DNA of 64,000 nucleotides from Brachionus plicatilis (lineage: Eukaryota > Rotifera > Eurotatoria > Ploima > Brachionidae). The DNA is taken from the NCBI GenBank assembly GCA_010279815.1, contig QEOQ01000141.1:1544176-1608175 (forward strand), read 5' to 3'. The notes below the pieces were generated by a model. The model ran no database searches and was not told the origin of the DNA. It was given only the letters and a program-made list of their open reading frames with translations. The translations under genes and the position numbers were made by a program. Shown here piece after piece: positions 1 to 10,536 of this stretch. Numbering within the stretch: the first letter of the stretch is position 1; each line of letters begins with the position of its first letter.

Positions 1-3000
1 GATTGCCAATTTGAATAATTCCTTGGACAATATTCGAGACTCATTAAAAGAATGCCTGAAAAACACACAATTGAATAAAGAAGATATAATGGTAAAAATT
101 TGAACAAAAATAATTATACTTTTTTATTAATTTGAAAAAAAAAGAGTTTGAAAGAGGCAATTAGAATGCTTGATGAGACAAAGGCTGACAAAGACTGGGT
201 CAGATCTGAATTTGAAAGGGTAAATTTTTCCTTTAAAACTTGTCAAAATGAATTCAACTTTTTTTCTTTTTTTTTAAGAAAGCAGATAAACGAGATCTTG
301 ATCAAAAGGTTAATAAGAAAACCTTTGACGAAAATTTCAATGAAATTTCTCATTCAGTGAATGACTGTAAGCAAAAAACTGACAATTTGGAAGAAGAATT
401 CAGAAAGGGCAATGAAAGTATTTTCAAAGAGCTCGAGAATAAATTGGATAGACTGGAATTGGACGGACTCAAAGATCAAATTGAAAAGCAATTGAAGAAA
501 TTAAGAAAGATGCAAAAAGAGAGTATTCAGCCAGTCCAAGTGCCAATGATGAATGCTGAAGACGATGCCGCTGGCTTACGAAAACAATTATTGCGGTTCC
601 ATTGCATTTCATGTGACCGACCAATCGATATGACTTCAGGCCAAGTGTAAGATAAATCTGCCCATTTTTTTTTTAAAATAAACATTTTTGTTAAATTTAA
701 AATTTTTTTTTGATTTAAGTCCGATTCCGGCACTTCCTGCAGAAAGAGGAATGAGACCTATTCAAACACCAAGACCGTACACTACATATGAATTGGACCA
801 AATTAGACAGTTTCAAAAACAGTAAGTTTAAATATCAAATTAATATTTAAATAAATATGTGAACATTTATCTATTGTTTTTAATCAAGTAATTAATTTGT
901 TTATTTAGTCATAAAATAAGTAATCCGATGTTTAAATCTAGCTATAAAATTTGTTCTGAATGTTTTGAATGGATTTTTTTTTTTAAAGAGTAAATAATAT
1001 TTTCCTAATGGTTTTAAACATTTACAATTAATTTGAATTTTTCTAGAAAAAGAAAATTAAAGATTATTAATTAAAAAGTTAAATGCTAGTTAGATTTGTG
1101 AGGGAATATTTATTTTAAATTTATTTTAATGGGTATTGTGAAATTCAAATACAAATTGAACAAAAATTCTTCCTTTTTTGATGAATTAAAATCAAAATTA
1201 ATAAAATATACTTAAAAAAATACTGCAACAAAGTTCAACTTACTTTGTTGCACCTTATTTACAAAAAATACTTTTTCTCATGGTTGGTAATATTGATAAT
1301 AAAGGTTAAACAAAGTAAGTTGCACTTTGTTGTAACTAGTATTTTTTTAAGTATATTTTATTAACTTTGATTTAAATTCATCAAAAAAGGAAGAATTATT
1401 GTTCAATTTGTATTTGAATTTCACAATACCTTTTAATGTAAATTAGAGATTAATAATTTAAGGAAAATATGTTTTTTTTTTTAAATTTAAACTTTATTTT
1501 TGGATAAATATATCAGAAAAATTTTTTATGCATGCTTTTTGATCGCATATTTTTTTAACAGAATAAAATCAATTTTTAATTTTTTTTAAAATGTTATTTG
1601 TATCTTGGAAAAAATTTTCCCAAAATAACAAATCAAAAATCAAATTTAAAAATTAATTCGACAATTATGCATACTTAGCAATCAATTTTATTTTTTTATG
1701 CTTAATAAATATAATTTTATAAAATAAAAGGCTCTGAGTCGTAATCCTAGGTTAGGGGATTTGATTCAGCAAAGATAATGAGTGTAATTTTTAAATATTT
1801 TTTATTATTTTAAAAACTTGCCTTGTGATTTAGAAAGTGTTTTTATAGCATGAAAAAAATATACCTTATCTTTACGGATCAAATAGAGATCAGTGATCTA
1901 ATTCAGATTTACAGAATTTGTCATCTTAATTAATTTGAAATATACAGTGTTTTACTCTAAACTGCGGAACGCGTAATATTACATCATTTTATGTGATTTT
2001 ACATCAAAAAAATCTCATTATACATTTTAGCATTCATGCTATTTTTGAATTATTTTCAATATTAGCTTTTGTTTTTTTGATTAAAAAAATAAAATTGAAC
2101 TGACAGCTAGCTTAGTACCACCTTTGTACGATATCCCACCCCAGATAATAATATTTGAAGCAAATTTTATGTTAGACGGTATACTTTCGGGATATTTAGC
2201 TTGTAATCTCCAATCGTAAAGTGACGTTTCTGACAGTCTGAAAGAAGATTCGTCGAAAATATTTAATTAGAAAAATCACAATATTTGTAGCTAAAACACC
2301 GTACCAGTCTTTTAATTTTATCCAAATCTGAAATAATAGGTGATTTTCTTAATCGACAGTAGCGAAAGCCTTTTTTTAAAGCTTTTTTTTTTTTTAATTT
2401 ATTCCATTAAAAAATATACGANNNNNNNNNNNNNNNNNNNNNNNNNNNNNNNNNNNNNNNNNNNNNNNNNNNNNNNNNNNNNNNNNNNNNNNNNNNNNNN
2501 NNNNNNNNNNNNNNNNNNNNNNNNNNNNNNNNNNNNNNNNNNNNNNNNNNNNNNNNNNNNNNNNNNNNNNNNNNNNNNNNNNNNNNNNNNNNNNNNNNNN
2601 NNNNNNNNNNNNNNNNNNNNNNNNNNNNNNNNNNNNNNNNNNNNNNNNNNNNNNNNNNNNNNNNNNNNNNNNNNNNNNNNNNNNNNNNNNNNNNNNNNNN
2701 NNNNNNNNNNNNNNNNNNNNNNNNNNNNNNNNNNNNNNNNNNNNNNNNNNNNNNNNNNNNNNNNNNNNNNNNNNNNNNNNNNNNNNNNNNNNNNNNNNNN
2801 NNNNNNNNNNNNNNNNNNNNNNNNNNNNNNNNNNNNNNNNNNNNNNNNNNNNNNNNNNNNNNNNNNNNNNNNNNNNNNNNNNNNNNNNNNNNNNNNNNNN
2901 NNNNNNNNNNNNNNNNNNNNNNNNNNNNNNNNNNNNNNNNNNNNNNNNNNNNNNNNNNNNNNNNNNNNNNNNNNNNNNNNNNNNNNNNNNNATTACATAC

Positions 3001-4419
3001 CACAGTTACCATAGATGGGATCCTACTGTTTCCCATCTTAGCAAGTCTAGATTGTTAGCTTGTTGTAACTTATATTATTATTATTTATTATTATTTTGAC
3101 CTAAAAATTTAAACATTTTTTTCTTTTTGCAGTAAATTTTTATGTGTATGTGCAAGGAGCTACCAAAGGTGACCTCCTAGTAGGCCACCTCCGCAAGCTT
3201 GTCTTGCTGTAGCTTATATATATTATTATTAAGTAAGTGTCCGAATTCTGGAAAATGAAACGCTATTTAAGATTATTTAACAAAAACTGTTTCACTTTGT
3301 TCCATCTGCAGAACAAGTTTATGACAATTAGAACAAAGATTTTATAATGTTTTTCTTTTTGTTTTGGAAGTTTTGTATGAAATTTGACAATGCCGTGCAT
3401 TGACATGATTTTTTTGCCAGTCTTTGAAAATACTAGATTTAGTTGCAATACATTGAATGTTTCAACTGTTTAAACCTACAGTTTTAAGTTTGAAGTTTCG
3501 GAAAAAGAGTGAAGTTTTTTTTCTATTTTTTTAATTTTCGGAAATACCTTAAATTCTTTAAAGGGTTTACTTTTTTTTTTGTCCCAAAACATTTAGCCAT
3601 CTTAGTGGAATGTTTTTTTTTATTTTTGAAATAAGAATTCGTTAAAATGCTTTATTTGATATTTTTTTATCTTTATTTTAAAAATGGATTATTTTTTTAT
3701 CTAAATACCATACAGATTTTAGAATTTTTCCAAATTTAGATTATAATATCAAATAAATTCGTATTTGAATATTAAATTTTATTAATTTAGAATCATCAAA
3801 ATTTTTTTATTCATTTTTTTTCGGTTTTAAGTAAAAACTTGTTCGCAAAAATGATTTATTTTTTCTTTTATTTATATTTTAACAGAGAGTTTTAAATCGA
3901 TAGAATTTTATTTTAGGATATAAATTTTATGTTTTAATCTTTCAAAAGAGATTAAAAACAAATTTCTTGCTTGATTAAATTTAATCTTGTTCTTAAAAAT
4001 TTTGCGACCAATTCTGCACAAATTTTACAAGAATTTAATTCTTTTTAAAATTTTTATTAACAAGACAATTTTTAACCGAACACAATTATGATTTATTTGC
4101 TACTGTCCGTCAATGTGGTGGATCACATACATTGACTGTGCCGAACAAAAAGCTGGTCAAAGTAAATAATCCATTAGTGGAAGAGTCGGTAAGTCAACCC
4201 ATTGTTACGCAGCGTAGCGAAGTTCAGTTGCAGGGCCAAGACGGACACATTTACAAAGGCAGAATTGATGCACGTTTGCCAGTAGAAATGAGACGGCAAT
4301 ATAAAACATCAAATCAGAAAAATCCTTTGAACAATTCCTACCAGAATTTGAGATCGGTCAGTGACAAAGAAAATCAGGACGAAAATCCAGGAGATAAACT
4401 ACCGGTTTTTACAAATTAA
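1..4419 (+). CDS. QRICH2-like DUF4795 protein, 3' part
   Basis: Exons read in phase at 1-91, 145-219, 279-646, 720-821 and 4065-4419 (stop TAA at 4417-4419); the 5' end lies outside the window. Seen: a charged coiled-coil stretch with the ADK..RSEFERKADKRDLD pattern, KLDRLELDGLKDQIEKQ, then LLRFHCISCDRPIDM, a PYTTYELDQIRQ segment, and near the C-terminus RQCGGSHTLT and LQGQDGHIYKGRIDARLP. Known: this motif order matches the DUF4795 region of vertebrate QRICH2 and C16orf96, proteins tied to the ciliary or sperm-tail axoneme. Splicing 821 to 4065 keeps phase (CA|A), but about 50-60 residues present in human QRICH2 at this point are then missing. They may be truly absent or lie in the assembly gap at 2422-2991. 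A poly(A) signal AATAAA follows at 4502. Family call is firm; the 821-4065 junction is inferred. Confidence 0.83.
1132..1430. mobile_element. Foldback MITE, GGTATTGTGAAATTC ends (family 1)
   Basis: The two halves are near-perfect reverse complements: GGTATTGTGAAATTC at 1132 is mirrored by GAATTTCACAATACC ending at 1430, and the pairing continues inward for over 110 bp to a short loop near 1255-1305. A perfect 8-bp duplication TTTTAATG flanks it (1124-1131 and 1431-1438). Ends starting with GG and 8-9 bp duplications are typical of Merlin-derived elements. No transposase is encoded. Confidence 0.85.
2089..2263 (-). pseudogene. Tc1/mariner-like transposase fragment
   Basis: Minus-strand translation gives about 55 residues without a stop, including FDESSFRL, then YDWRLQAKYPESIPSN and IIIWGGISYKGGTKLAV. 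The DES(S/K)F box with its catalytic Asp and the I(I/M)xWGGIS block are hallmarks of the Tc1/mariner DDE domain. No start, first catalytic Asp or C-terminal part is visible and flanking frames are closed, so this is a truncated relic in the intron of the DUF4795 gene. Confidence 0.75.
2422..2991. other. Assembly gap (570 N)
   Basis: A run of N, so the sequence is unknown. It falls inside the last intron of the DUF4795 gene and could hide an exon whose length is a multiple of three. Any open frame through it is an artefact. Confidence 0.99.
3010..3235. repeat. Two related hairpin plus TTA-tail modules
   Basis: Module 1 (about 3012-3095) has a hairpin GATGGGAT...CCCATC, then GCAAG, then TTGTTGTAACTTATATTATTA with an ATT/TTA tail. 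Module 2 (about 3168-3232) has a hairpin GGTGACCTCC...GGCCACC, then GCAAG, then CTTGCTGTAGCTTATATATA and a TTA tail. The order hairpin, GCAAG, (T)GTARCTTATAT, TTA repeat is shared, although the hairpin sequences differ. This suggests short dispersed elements, perhaps SINE ends, but I do not recognise a family. Confidence 0.45.
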
Positions 4420-4576
4420 GCCATTTTTATAAACTCCAAAAACATAAAAAAATTTATTTAGTATATATTTTATTTGCAATGATTAATTGGCTTTTTGTAT
4501 CAATAAAAAAATCACTTGGAAAAATAAAATTTTTATTAAAGCTGAGAAATTAAAAGAAATTCAATTTCTATTATTT

Positions 4577-6682
4577 TTAGCAAACGCATTCTTTTTTCTC
4601 ACATGGATCACATGGATCGCATCGATCGCATGGGTCGCAGCATGAATCGCAATCAGGATCGCTTTTGGTTACACTAAAATCATCATCATAATAATCGTCA
4701 TCAACTGCGAGCTGAAAGCATCTAGAAACCAGCAAATCGATTAGATAAAAAACAAGTGCGATTATTCCAAAAATCTTTAAATTTAAATAAAATTTCCATG
4801 GTTCTTTATTTCTTTTTAAATGATATTTACCCCGGACACCAAAAAAAAATATCGTTTAACATCCGATGAAAAATTATTATCTGTGAATGTCTCTTCGCCT
4901 ACAATCAAAGCAACTGAAATGCCAACTATTGCTAGTGCTATAAAAAAATCTAAAATCTTTTTGAAAAAGTTTAATTGAAAAATTTTAAATTACAAAATTA
5001 GCTTTTGTGAAATTTAGTACAAAATAACATAACCAAATGAAAAAAAAATCTTGAAATTTTTTTCGAAAATTTATTTACATCATATGTCAAAGTCCGCTAA
5101 TGATGTACAAAATTTATACAAAATGCAGTACTAATTATGTTCTGTTTTTTGTACTGAAATTCACAAAACTCAAAGTTAAATGATTTAATTTAATTCAAAA
5201 GCCATTTTTATTATCTCTTTTTTTATAAAACTTGCTAATTTTATAATTATTGAAAATTATTTAGACAAATTTTAAAACTAGTTGCAAATGAAAACTTATT
5301 TTATTTGTTGGACAAAATTCTTACTATTATATTTGAAACAATCTGATTTTGTGGTTATGGCAATGTCAATGTTTAAGTGAAAATAATGATCTGCTAATTT
5401 TAACTTTTCACCAAAAATACAAAATTATAAATAAACAAAAATAGATGTTTTCAATGCTGTTTTTTTTTAAACTTTTTTTTTTAAACGCACTAGCTAAATT
5501 AACAGAAAAAATGCAATAAAAGAATTTAATTTTGACCAAAAATTTCATTAAAAAAAGTCAGATATAAAAAATCTTTTGTAGTATACTTTGACTAAGACAT
5601 TTATTTTTAATTTTTCTAATATTTGGTTTAACATTGTTGTTTAATGTTGATTTTTTTTAACTTAAAGATTAAATCAAATTCAAAAACTAAGTCTGAAAAT
5701 TTTAAAATAATAATAAATTTTTTTATTCTTTAGTGAAAATTTCAACTTAATCTAACCATGCATCAGAATGAAGTAGATACTCAAGTATCTAGTTTTATTT
5801 TGTGATAAATAATTTTTTCAATCATATTAATGAATTTTAGAAAATGATCCTCTATTATGTCCTTAAGATTTTTATTTGATAAAAAAATTTAAAATGATTG
5901 ATTTTCGAAACTTTGAGATAATTTTATTTATTATTATATGGATTTGATATTTTTATTTTATAAGAAAATTTTACAATAGTATAATGTTTTTTAAGATTTT
6001 CTCAAATTTAATTAGACTTTTTTAGGGAATAGCTCTAATAAAACCTATTTAACAATCTGAACATAAAAGAACAGCTGTTTTAAAAGGTAAATAGCTTAAC
6101 CTCAATATATAGGAAAATCTGAGGTGGTTTTAGAAACTCAAAACTGAGTTTTCATTCCCTTAAGTAAAAAAAAATTGCCAAAAATTTTTCAAATTTAATT
6201 AAAAATTTAAAAGCACTTTTAAAGGAAAAATTTCCTAAGTCAAATATTTCGGAATTTTTTAGTTCTTTTCTAAATGATCAATCATGATCTTCCTAATTCT
6301 AAATATATTATATATCACCATTAAACTTTAGTAGAATAAAAAAATTTAAAGAATTTTTCTTTTCCTTACGTTTATAAATATTGTTAAAAATTTATTTGTT
6401 GATAAAATAGCCAAATTGATTAATTGAACAATCATGGCAATGACTGAAGCAGCTATAGCAATTGAAAAAAGTACGATCGCAGCCGTTCTAGCATTTCTCC
6501 ACGTAGAGGAAATATTTGTTCCGAATGATGATTTTGGAGCGAGGCAAATCAAAACCAAAGCAGTTGTAAGAACTAGCTAAAAAAAAATTATTAAATCACT
6601 TAACACTTTTGTTATGAAGACTTTCACTTACAATCAGAAGAAATCGGAAACAAATTAACGCACCCAGAATCGCTTGGCTCAT
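4577..6682 (-). CDS. Four-helix membrane protein with Cys-Asp-Pro tail
   Basis: Four exons on the minus strand: 6682-6632, 6576-6370, 4956-4831 and 4774-4577, all phase 0, giving 193 residues. Donors are GTAAGT, GTAAGG and GTAAAT. Seen: four hydrophobic segments at roughly residues 4-30, 45-75, 87-107 and 129-150, a short charged loop after helix 3, then an acidic stretch (VDDDYYDDDF) and a tail with CDSCCDPCDRCDPCDPC and a final ECVC. The four-helix layout resembles MARVEL or tetraspan proteins, but I cannot name the family. The cysteines of the tail, spaced by two residues, could be palmitoylated or bind metal; this is inference. The tail is encoded by a degenerate repeat at 4590-4660 around CATGGATCRCATGG. 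Intron 2 contains a family 1 transposon. Confidence 0.72.
5001..5170. mobile_element. Family 1 MITE, decayed short copy
   Basis: GCTTTTGTGAAATTTAGTAC at 5001 is mirrored by GTACTGAAATTCACAAAAC ending near 5169. The interior (CCGCTAATGATGTACAAAATT) matches, in reverse complement, the interior of the element at 38173-38554. It sits in intron 2 of the four-helix protein gene. No clear target duplication. Confidence 0.6.
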
Positions 6683-7473
6683 GTTATAATATTGAAAGAA
6701 TTTTTCTATTTGAAATAATTTAGAATTTTTTCTAGGACTTTGAAGTATATATTCAATTAAAGTTATTTTTATCTAATGACAAAAATATTAAATTTTTGGA
6801 ATTTTTCAACCATTTTTTCTATCCACAATAGTTAATTAATTTGTTTCTCCCAAACATAAAATTAATTTATTTTCCTTCGACAAGTTAACAACAAAGAAAA
6901 TGAAAGTGTCTCTTTCAGTCTAAAGTTATGAAGTTCTATTCAGTTGTACATAAAGTCTATTAAGATAATGAAAATAAATAGCAAAACTTTAAATTTTCAA
7001 CTAAAATAAACAATTTTTAAAGATATCAATTAGAACAATAATCAACCGATCAATGTAGTTTTAAATTTAGCTTTTTGTAAGTAAACGTAAAAGCAATTTT
7101 ACTTTTTGTAAATAATCTAGAGTAAATAATAGGATCATAATAAAAAATTAAAATAAAATTCTTGATTTTTAAGCATTAAATAATCAGTCTTGTATTTATG
7201 ACAAAAACTTATATTTTTAAAAATTTTAAAAGAATAGAAATAAATATTGCAGTAGAGTGCCGAACAATAGAGAATTCTTTTCAGTAAAATTTTGTTTATT
7301 AAAAATAAATAACAAGAATTAATTAAAAAATAAGATAAAACACGATGCTTAAATACATCATATCACATGACCATACAACAATATATATACCCACTATCCA
7401 CAACCAAATAGATGCGGCAAACGATCAATATTTAGGTGACCAGTTAATTTTTAGTAACATGTCACTCCATTCA

Positions 7474-7529
7474 TAGTGACATGTCACTATGTATCGAACA
7501 CTGGTTTTCATTTTGACCTTTTTCGACTA
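7474..7529. repeat. Direct repeat, left copy, flanking the hAT relic
   Basis: Contains the palindrome AGTGACATGTCACT followed by ATCGAACACTGGTTTTCATT and CCTTTTTCGACTA. The same string, with a 16-bp insertion between its two parts, recurs at 9888-9959. Further CGACATGTCATTA motifs lie close by (7590). Such palindromes beside a hAT relic could be subterminal transposase-binding repeats. Confidence 0.6.
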
Positions 7530-7896
7530 TAGGCATTAGTCGAAAAAGGCCTAAAAATGAAGATTTTTACAAAATTTAGTGTCTAAGTTAGCGACATGTC
7601 ATTATAGTCAAAATAAGGCTTAAAAATAATTTTTAAAGTAATTTTTTATGTTTAAAACTCCAGTACTATTTCAAAAAAAATTTTTGATTTATTATTAATT
7701 ATGTTCATGATGGTCAAAGTTTTCCATGAATAGAAAATTAGATTAATTTTTATTGAACATGTTGATACACCCAATTTAAAAAAAATTCCCAAGATAATCT
7801 TTGAAAAAATATAAGTAAAAAGCTAAATTCATTAAATGATTTAAGTTTTTCATGTAAAGGCGTGTTTAGTTATCAATTAAAACGGTATTTAATGAA

Positions 7897-8001
7897 TTTT
7901 CCCCCCGTAAAAATTCCCCCGCAAAATTTTTCGCCTTTTTTTTTTCCCCCCTTTATTTTTTCCCCTGTAAATTTTTCCCCTTTTTTATTTTCCCCTTTTT
8001 A
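7897..8001. repeat. C-run/T-run low-complexity block
   Basis: At least seven separate runs of four to six C alternate with T-rich and A-rich spacers over 105 bp (for example TTTTCCCCCCGTAAAAATTC). In a region otherwise close to 80 percent A+T this strand-biased composition is conspicuous. No function can be read from it. Confidence 0.7.
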
Positions 8002-8215
8002 GAACAAAAATCGATTTACCAATAAAACTTTTCGGGGTCTAAATATTAGACAGTTTCCATTTTGATTTCTTTTCGAATTTTGGTTTTGGTTATTTTTCAA
8101 GAGTTTTAAATATTTTATAGGATTTAACATTGTTTTATACTTTTTATATCAAGTAATTTTTACGGGTTTATATTAATTAATTGAATTAGATATCTTACCG
8201 TTGATTAATTTGCAT

Positions 8216-9336
8216 ATGTATTGTCATACGAAAATTTTAATCTAAGAAACCTTGAAAAGCCGAATCAACCATTAAAATTTATTTCTAAGCAAAATAAAGA
8301 TCGTTCCTATCAGCCGAGTTGGGTAAAATTATTCGAGTGAATTCATTATACCGAAAGAAATGACCTCGTATTTTGTTATCCATGTGGGCATTGTGAATTT
8401 TGGTACAAAAATCAAAAACAAAATATAAAAAGTGCCAAAGCTTAAGTTCTGAATGACCAAAACATGTTCTGTAAATTGTAGCAAATGATAAATCCTTTGT
8501 TTCTCCAATAAACTGATTCAAAATTCACAATGCCATTCAAGTGCGATCTTTGGTTCTGGTCAAGCTAAATCTGATGATTTTGTATCTGTTGGCTTTTACA
8601 ACTGGAATAAGGCTTTAATAAATTTCGACAACATCAAAAAACCCACTTTCACAAAAATTATTACATGAAGTGGTTAAAAAAACAATCATTTAATGATTCG
8701 GTTTTATCCCAAGTTAATAATCAGCATAAACTCGAAGCTGAATTTAATAGAGAAAATCTAGCTAAAATTATAAGATTTATTATATTCATGGGGAAACAAG
8801 TAATGGTCTTTAGGGGCCACGACGAATCCAATAAATCAAAAAATCGTGGTTGTTTTTAAGAATTTATTAATTTCATTTCTCAAAATTATGACAAAGAGTT
8901 GCAAAAATTTATGAACAAAAATTGAAATTCTAGTTATTTGAATCGTGAAATTCAAAATGAACTTCCAAAATTATTCGGCTTATCTGTTCGGAATCAAATA
9001 ATCGATCATGTCAAAGAGATAAATTTTATTCAATAATCGTTGATGGAACATCTGATATCAATACAAATGACCAGATATCTTTTTGTGTTAAATATTGTAC
9101 GTCTCTATTAGAAATTTAAGAAAATTTTTTTGGTTTTTATCAAGTAGAAAACACGACCGGAGAGACTTTTTTAATCTGGTAAAAGATATTCACAAAGACA
9201 ACAACTTAAACATAAAAAATTTGATAGGTCAATGTTATGATGGTGCCTCAAATATGAGCGGATAGAATAAGTGTTTATCGACTAGAATAAAACAAGAATC
9301 TTTAAAAGCTATTTATATATATTATCCTAAAATTTG
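8216..9336 (+). pseudogene. Decayed hAT (ZMYM1-like) transposase
   Basis: Translated pieces follow the order of a TTF-finger hAT transposase: PNQPLKFISKQNKDRSYQP and LVFCYPC (8236-8386), then SVGFYNWNKAL (8590s), HKLEAEFNRENLAKII and VMVFRGHDESNKSKNRG (8720-8850), IIVDGTSDINTNDQISFCVK (9030s) and LIGQCYDGASNMSG (9220s). These match the DxTxD-like and CxDGAxNM blocks of the hAT domain. The gene is dead: in-frame stops occur (for example after WVKLFE and after ASNMSG), frames shift, and a 148-bp MITE interrupts the zinc-finger codons at 8387. The dimerisation domain is missing; a second MITE begins at 9376. Start and end are approximate. Confidence 0.8.
8387..8534. mobile_element. Family 1 MITE inside the hAT relic
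   Basis: GGCATTGTGAATTTTGGTAC starts at 8387 and AAAATTCACAATGCC ends at 8534. The flanks 8378-8386 (ATCCATGTG) and 8535-8543 (ATTCAAGTG) agree at 7 of 9 positions, as expected for an old 9-bp target duplication. The insertion splits the zinc-finger reading frame of the transposase directly after FCYPC. Confidence 0.7.
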
Positions 9337-9375
9337 AAAACACGTAAATTTTGATAATTATTATTTCTCAAGTAC

Positions 9376-9709
9376 GGCAATGTGAAATTTTAGTACAAAA
9401 ATTACAGTACAAAAAGTTAAAACTTTATAATTTTTTTTCTAATTGTGAAAAAATGGTTCTGCAAAAAGTACAATATTGTACAAGTTTGTTCAAAGGAATT
9501 CCAAGCTCTGCAAAAACTCCGCAATTTTCTGTAAAATGCACACCTTCAAAAAATCCTTGATTAAACTATATGCAATAAATTGAAGAGTTTTTACAGAGCT
9601 TGGAATTCGTTTGTACAATATTTTGCTATTTACAGAACCAATTAGAAAAAAAAATTATAGCTTTTTTAGTTTCTGAATTGTAATTTTTGTACTAAAATTT
9701 CACATTGCC
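9376..9709. mobile_element. Family 1 MITE, GGCAATGTGAAATTTTAG ends
   Basis: GGCAATGTGAAATTTTAGTAC at 9376 is mirrored by CTAAAATTTCACATTGCC ending at 9709. Inner arms also pair (GAATTCCAAGCTCTGCAAAA against TTTTACAGAGCTTGGAATTC). Flanks CTCAAGTAC (9367-9375) and CTTAAGTAC (9710-9718) give a 9-bp duplication with one mismatch. The small open frame inside is not a gene. Confidence 0.75.
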
Positions 9710-9887
9710 CTTAAGTACCTAGTCATCTAAAACTTTATTCAATTGACTCCAAGTAATGATAATCCATAGTGAAAAACTTTCTCTTCCAGAATCTAGTTTG
9801 TTAATCGAAAAAGAATAAGTATTCATTTAGTAATGTGTTCTAAAAGTTTTGTGTGCAAATTATTAAAATAACGTAATTGCTCGATTT

Positions 9888-9959
9888 TAGTGACATGTCA
9901 CTATAGTTGGGTATTCTTATGAATCGAACACTGGTTTTCATTTTGCCCTTTTTCGACTA
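9888..9959. repeat. Direct repeat, right copy, flanking the hAT relic
   Basis: Second copy of the 7474-7529 string: TAGTGACATGTCACTAT, a 16-bp extra segment, then ATCGAACACTGGTTTTCATT and CCTTTTTCGACTA. Same orientation as the left copy, 2.4 kb apart, bracketing the hAT transposase relic and the MITE at 9376. Confidence 0.6.
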
Positions 9960-9974
9960 ATGCGACATGTAAAA

Positions 9975-10536
9975 AAAGATATTACTAATTCAAATTAAAT
10001 TATAACGTTTTTAAAATCAAAATTGAAAAATTGATTTGAAAAAGCTATTATGATGAGTTTAAACCATCATTTCATGTGCCTAACACATCGCTTATATAGT
10101 TATTATTTTTATTTTTATTTTTTTTTAAATTAATTTAAAAATATCTGATGATCAAGCGTAAACATTTTTCTCCTATTTGAATCTATGACATAAATTAAAA
10201 GAAAAATTTAGAAATAGCAGAGTTGTTTTAAAAGTCCCAAAAAAAAGTCCAAACCCTGACCTGAAAATTTTTTTTTTAAATTTGCTAGATCAGGCTTCAT
10301 ATAAAAAAATTTATATACTCTTGGGTTGTCTAATGCAATCATTTACCATATATCAGAATTTTCTTGCAATTTTAGCATAAATGTCTTCACAATTCTCCAT
10401 CAGTATTCAAAATTTTAAAGCCTTTACTTGGTCTTTTGAAAAAAAATTAAAAAAAAAGTTCGGAATTGAACTTTTGGAAAAAAATAAAAATCGGACCTGG
10501 ACTTGACTTGAGACTTGTGATTTTTAAACAACTTTG
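9975..10536 (-). mobile_element. hAT-like non-autonomous element, truncated copy
   Basis: In reverse complement this matches 18466 to about 18985: ends CAAAGTTGTTTAAAAATC and CAGAGTTGTTTTAAAAGTC enclose a segment with TTGCTAGATCAGGCTTCATA and ACTCTTGGGTTGTCTAATGC, followed by the same interior (AAGCGATGTGTTAGGCACAT). It stops near 9975, so the far end is missing. No target duplication is seen. Confidence 0.75.

Larger units (their letters stand above)
822..4064. other. Long transposon-rich intron of the DUF4795 gene
   Basis: Begins with a consensus donor GTAAGT after 821 and ends with AACAAG at 4064. It holds a foldback element (1132-1430), a mariner-like transposase scrap on the minus strand (2089-2263), a run of 570 N (2422-2991) and two related hairpin modules (3010-3235). 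The rest is AT-rich with no coding signal that I can see. The neighbouring introns of this gene are only 53-73 bp, so repeat insertion has probably enlarged this one. Confidence 0.7.
6683..8209. other. Intergenic, AT-rich
   Basis: No gene seen. It lies upstream of the minus-strand four-helix protein gene, so its first part should hold that promoter. It also contains a copy of the AGTGACATGTCACT repeat (7474-7529), a nearby hairpin built on TTTTTCGACTA/TAGTCGAAAAA (about 7518-7548), and a C-rich low-complexity run (7897-8001). Confidence 0.6.

Noticed and set aside
2340..3036. Long open frames on both strands across the gap
   Set aside because: They are open only because N is read through; there is no sequence to support them.
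4590..4680. CRISPR-like or microsatellite array
   Set aside because: The ATGGATCRC repeats are short, irregular and in frame with the Cys-Asp-Pro tail of a spliced gene.
8285..8521. Minus-strand ORF of 78 codons
   Set aside because: It runs antisense across the hAT relic and the MITE inside it; no coding signal of its own.
9351..9560. Plus-strand ORF of 69 codons
   Set aside because: Lies within the left arm of a foldback MITE and starts at a non-ATG codon; chance frame.
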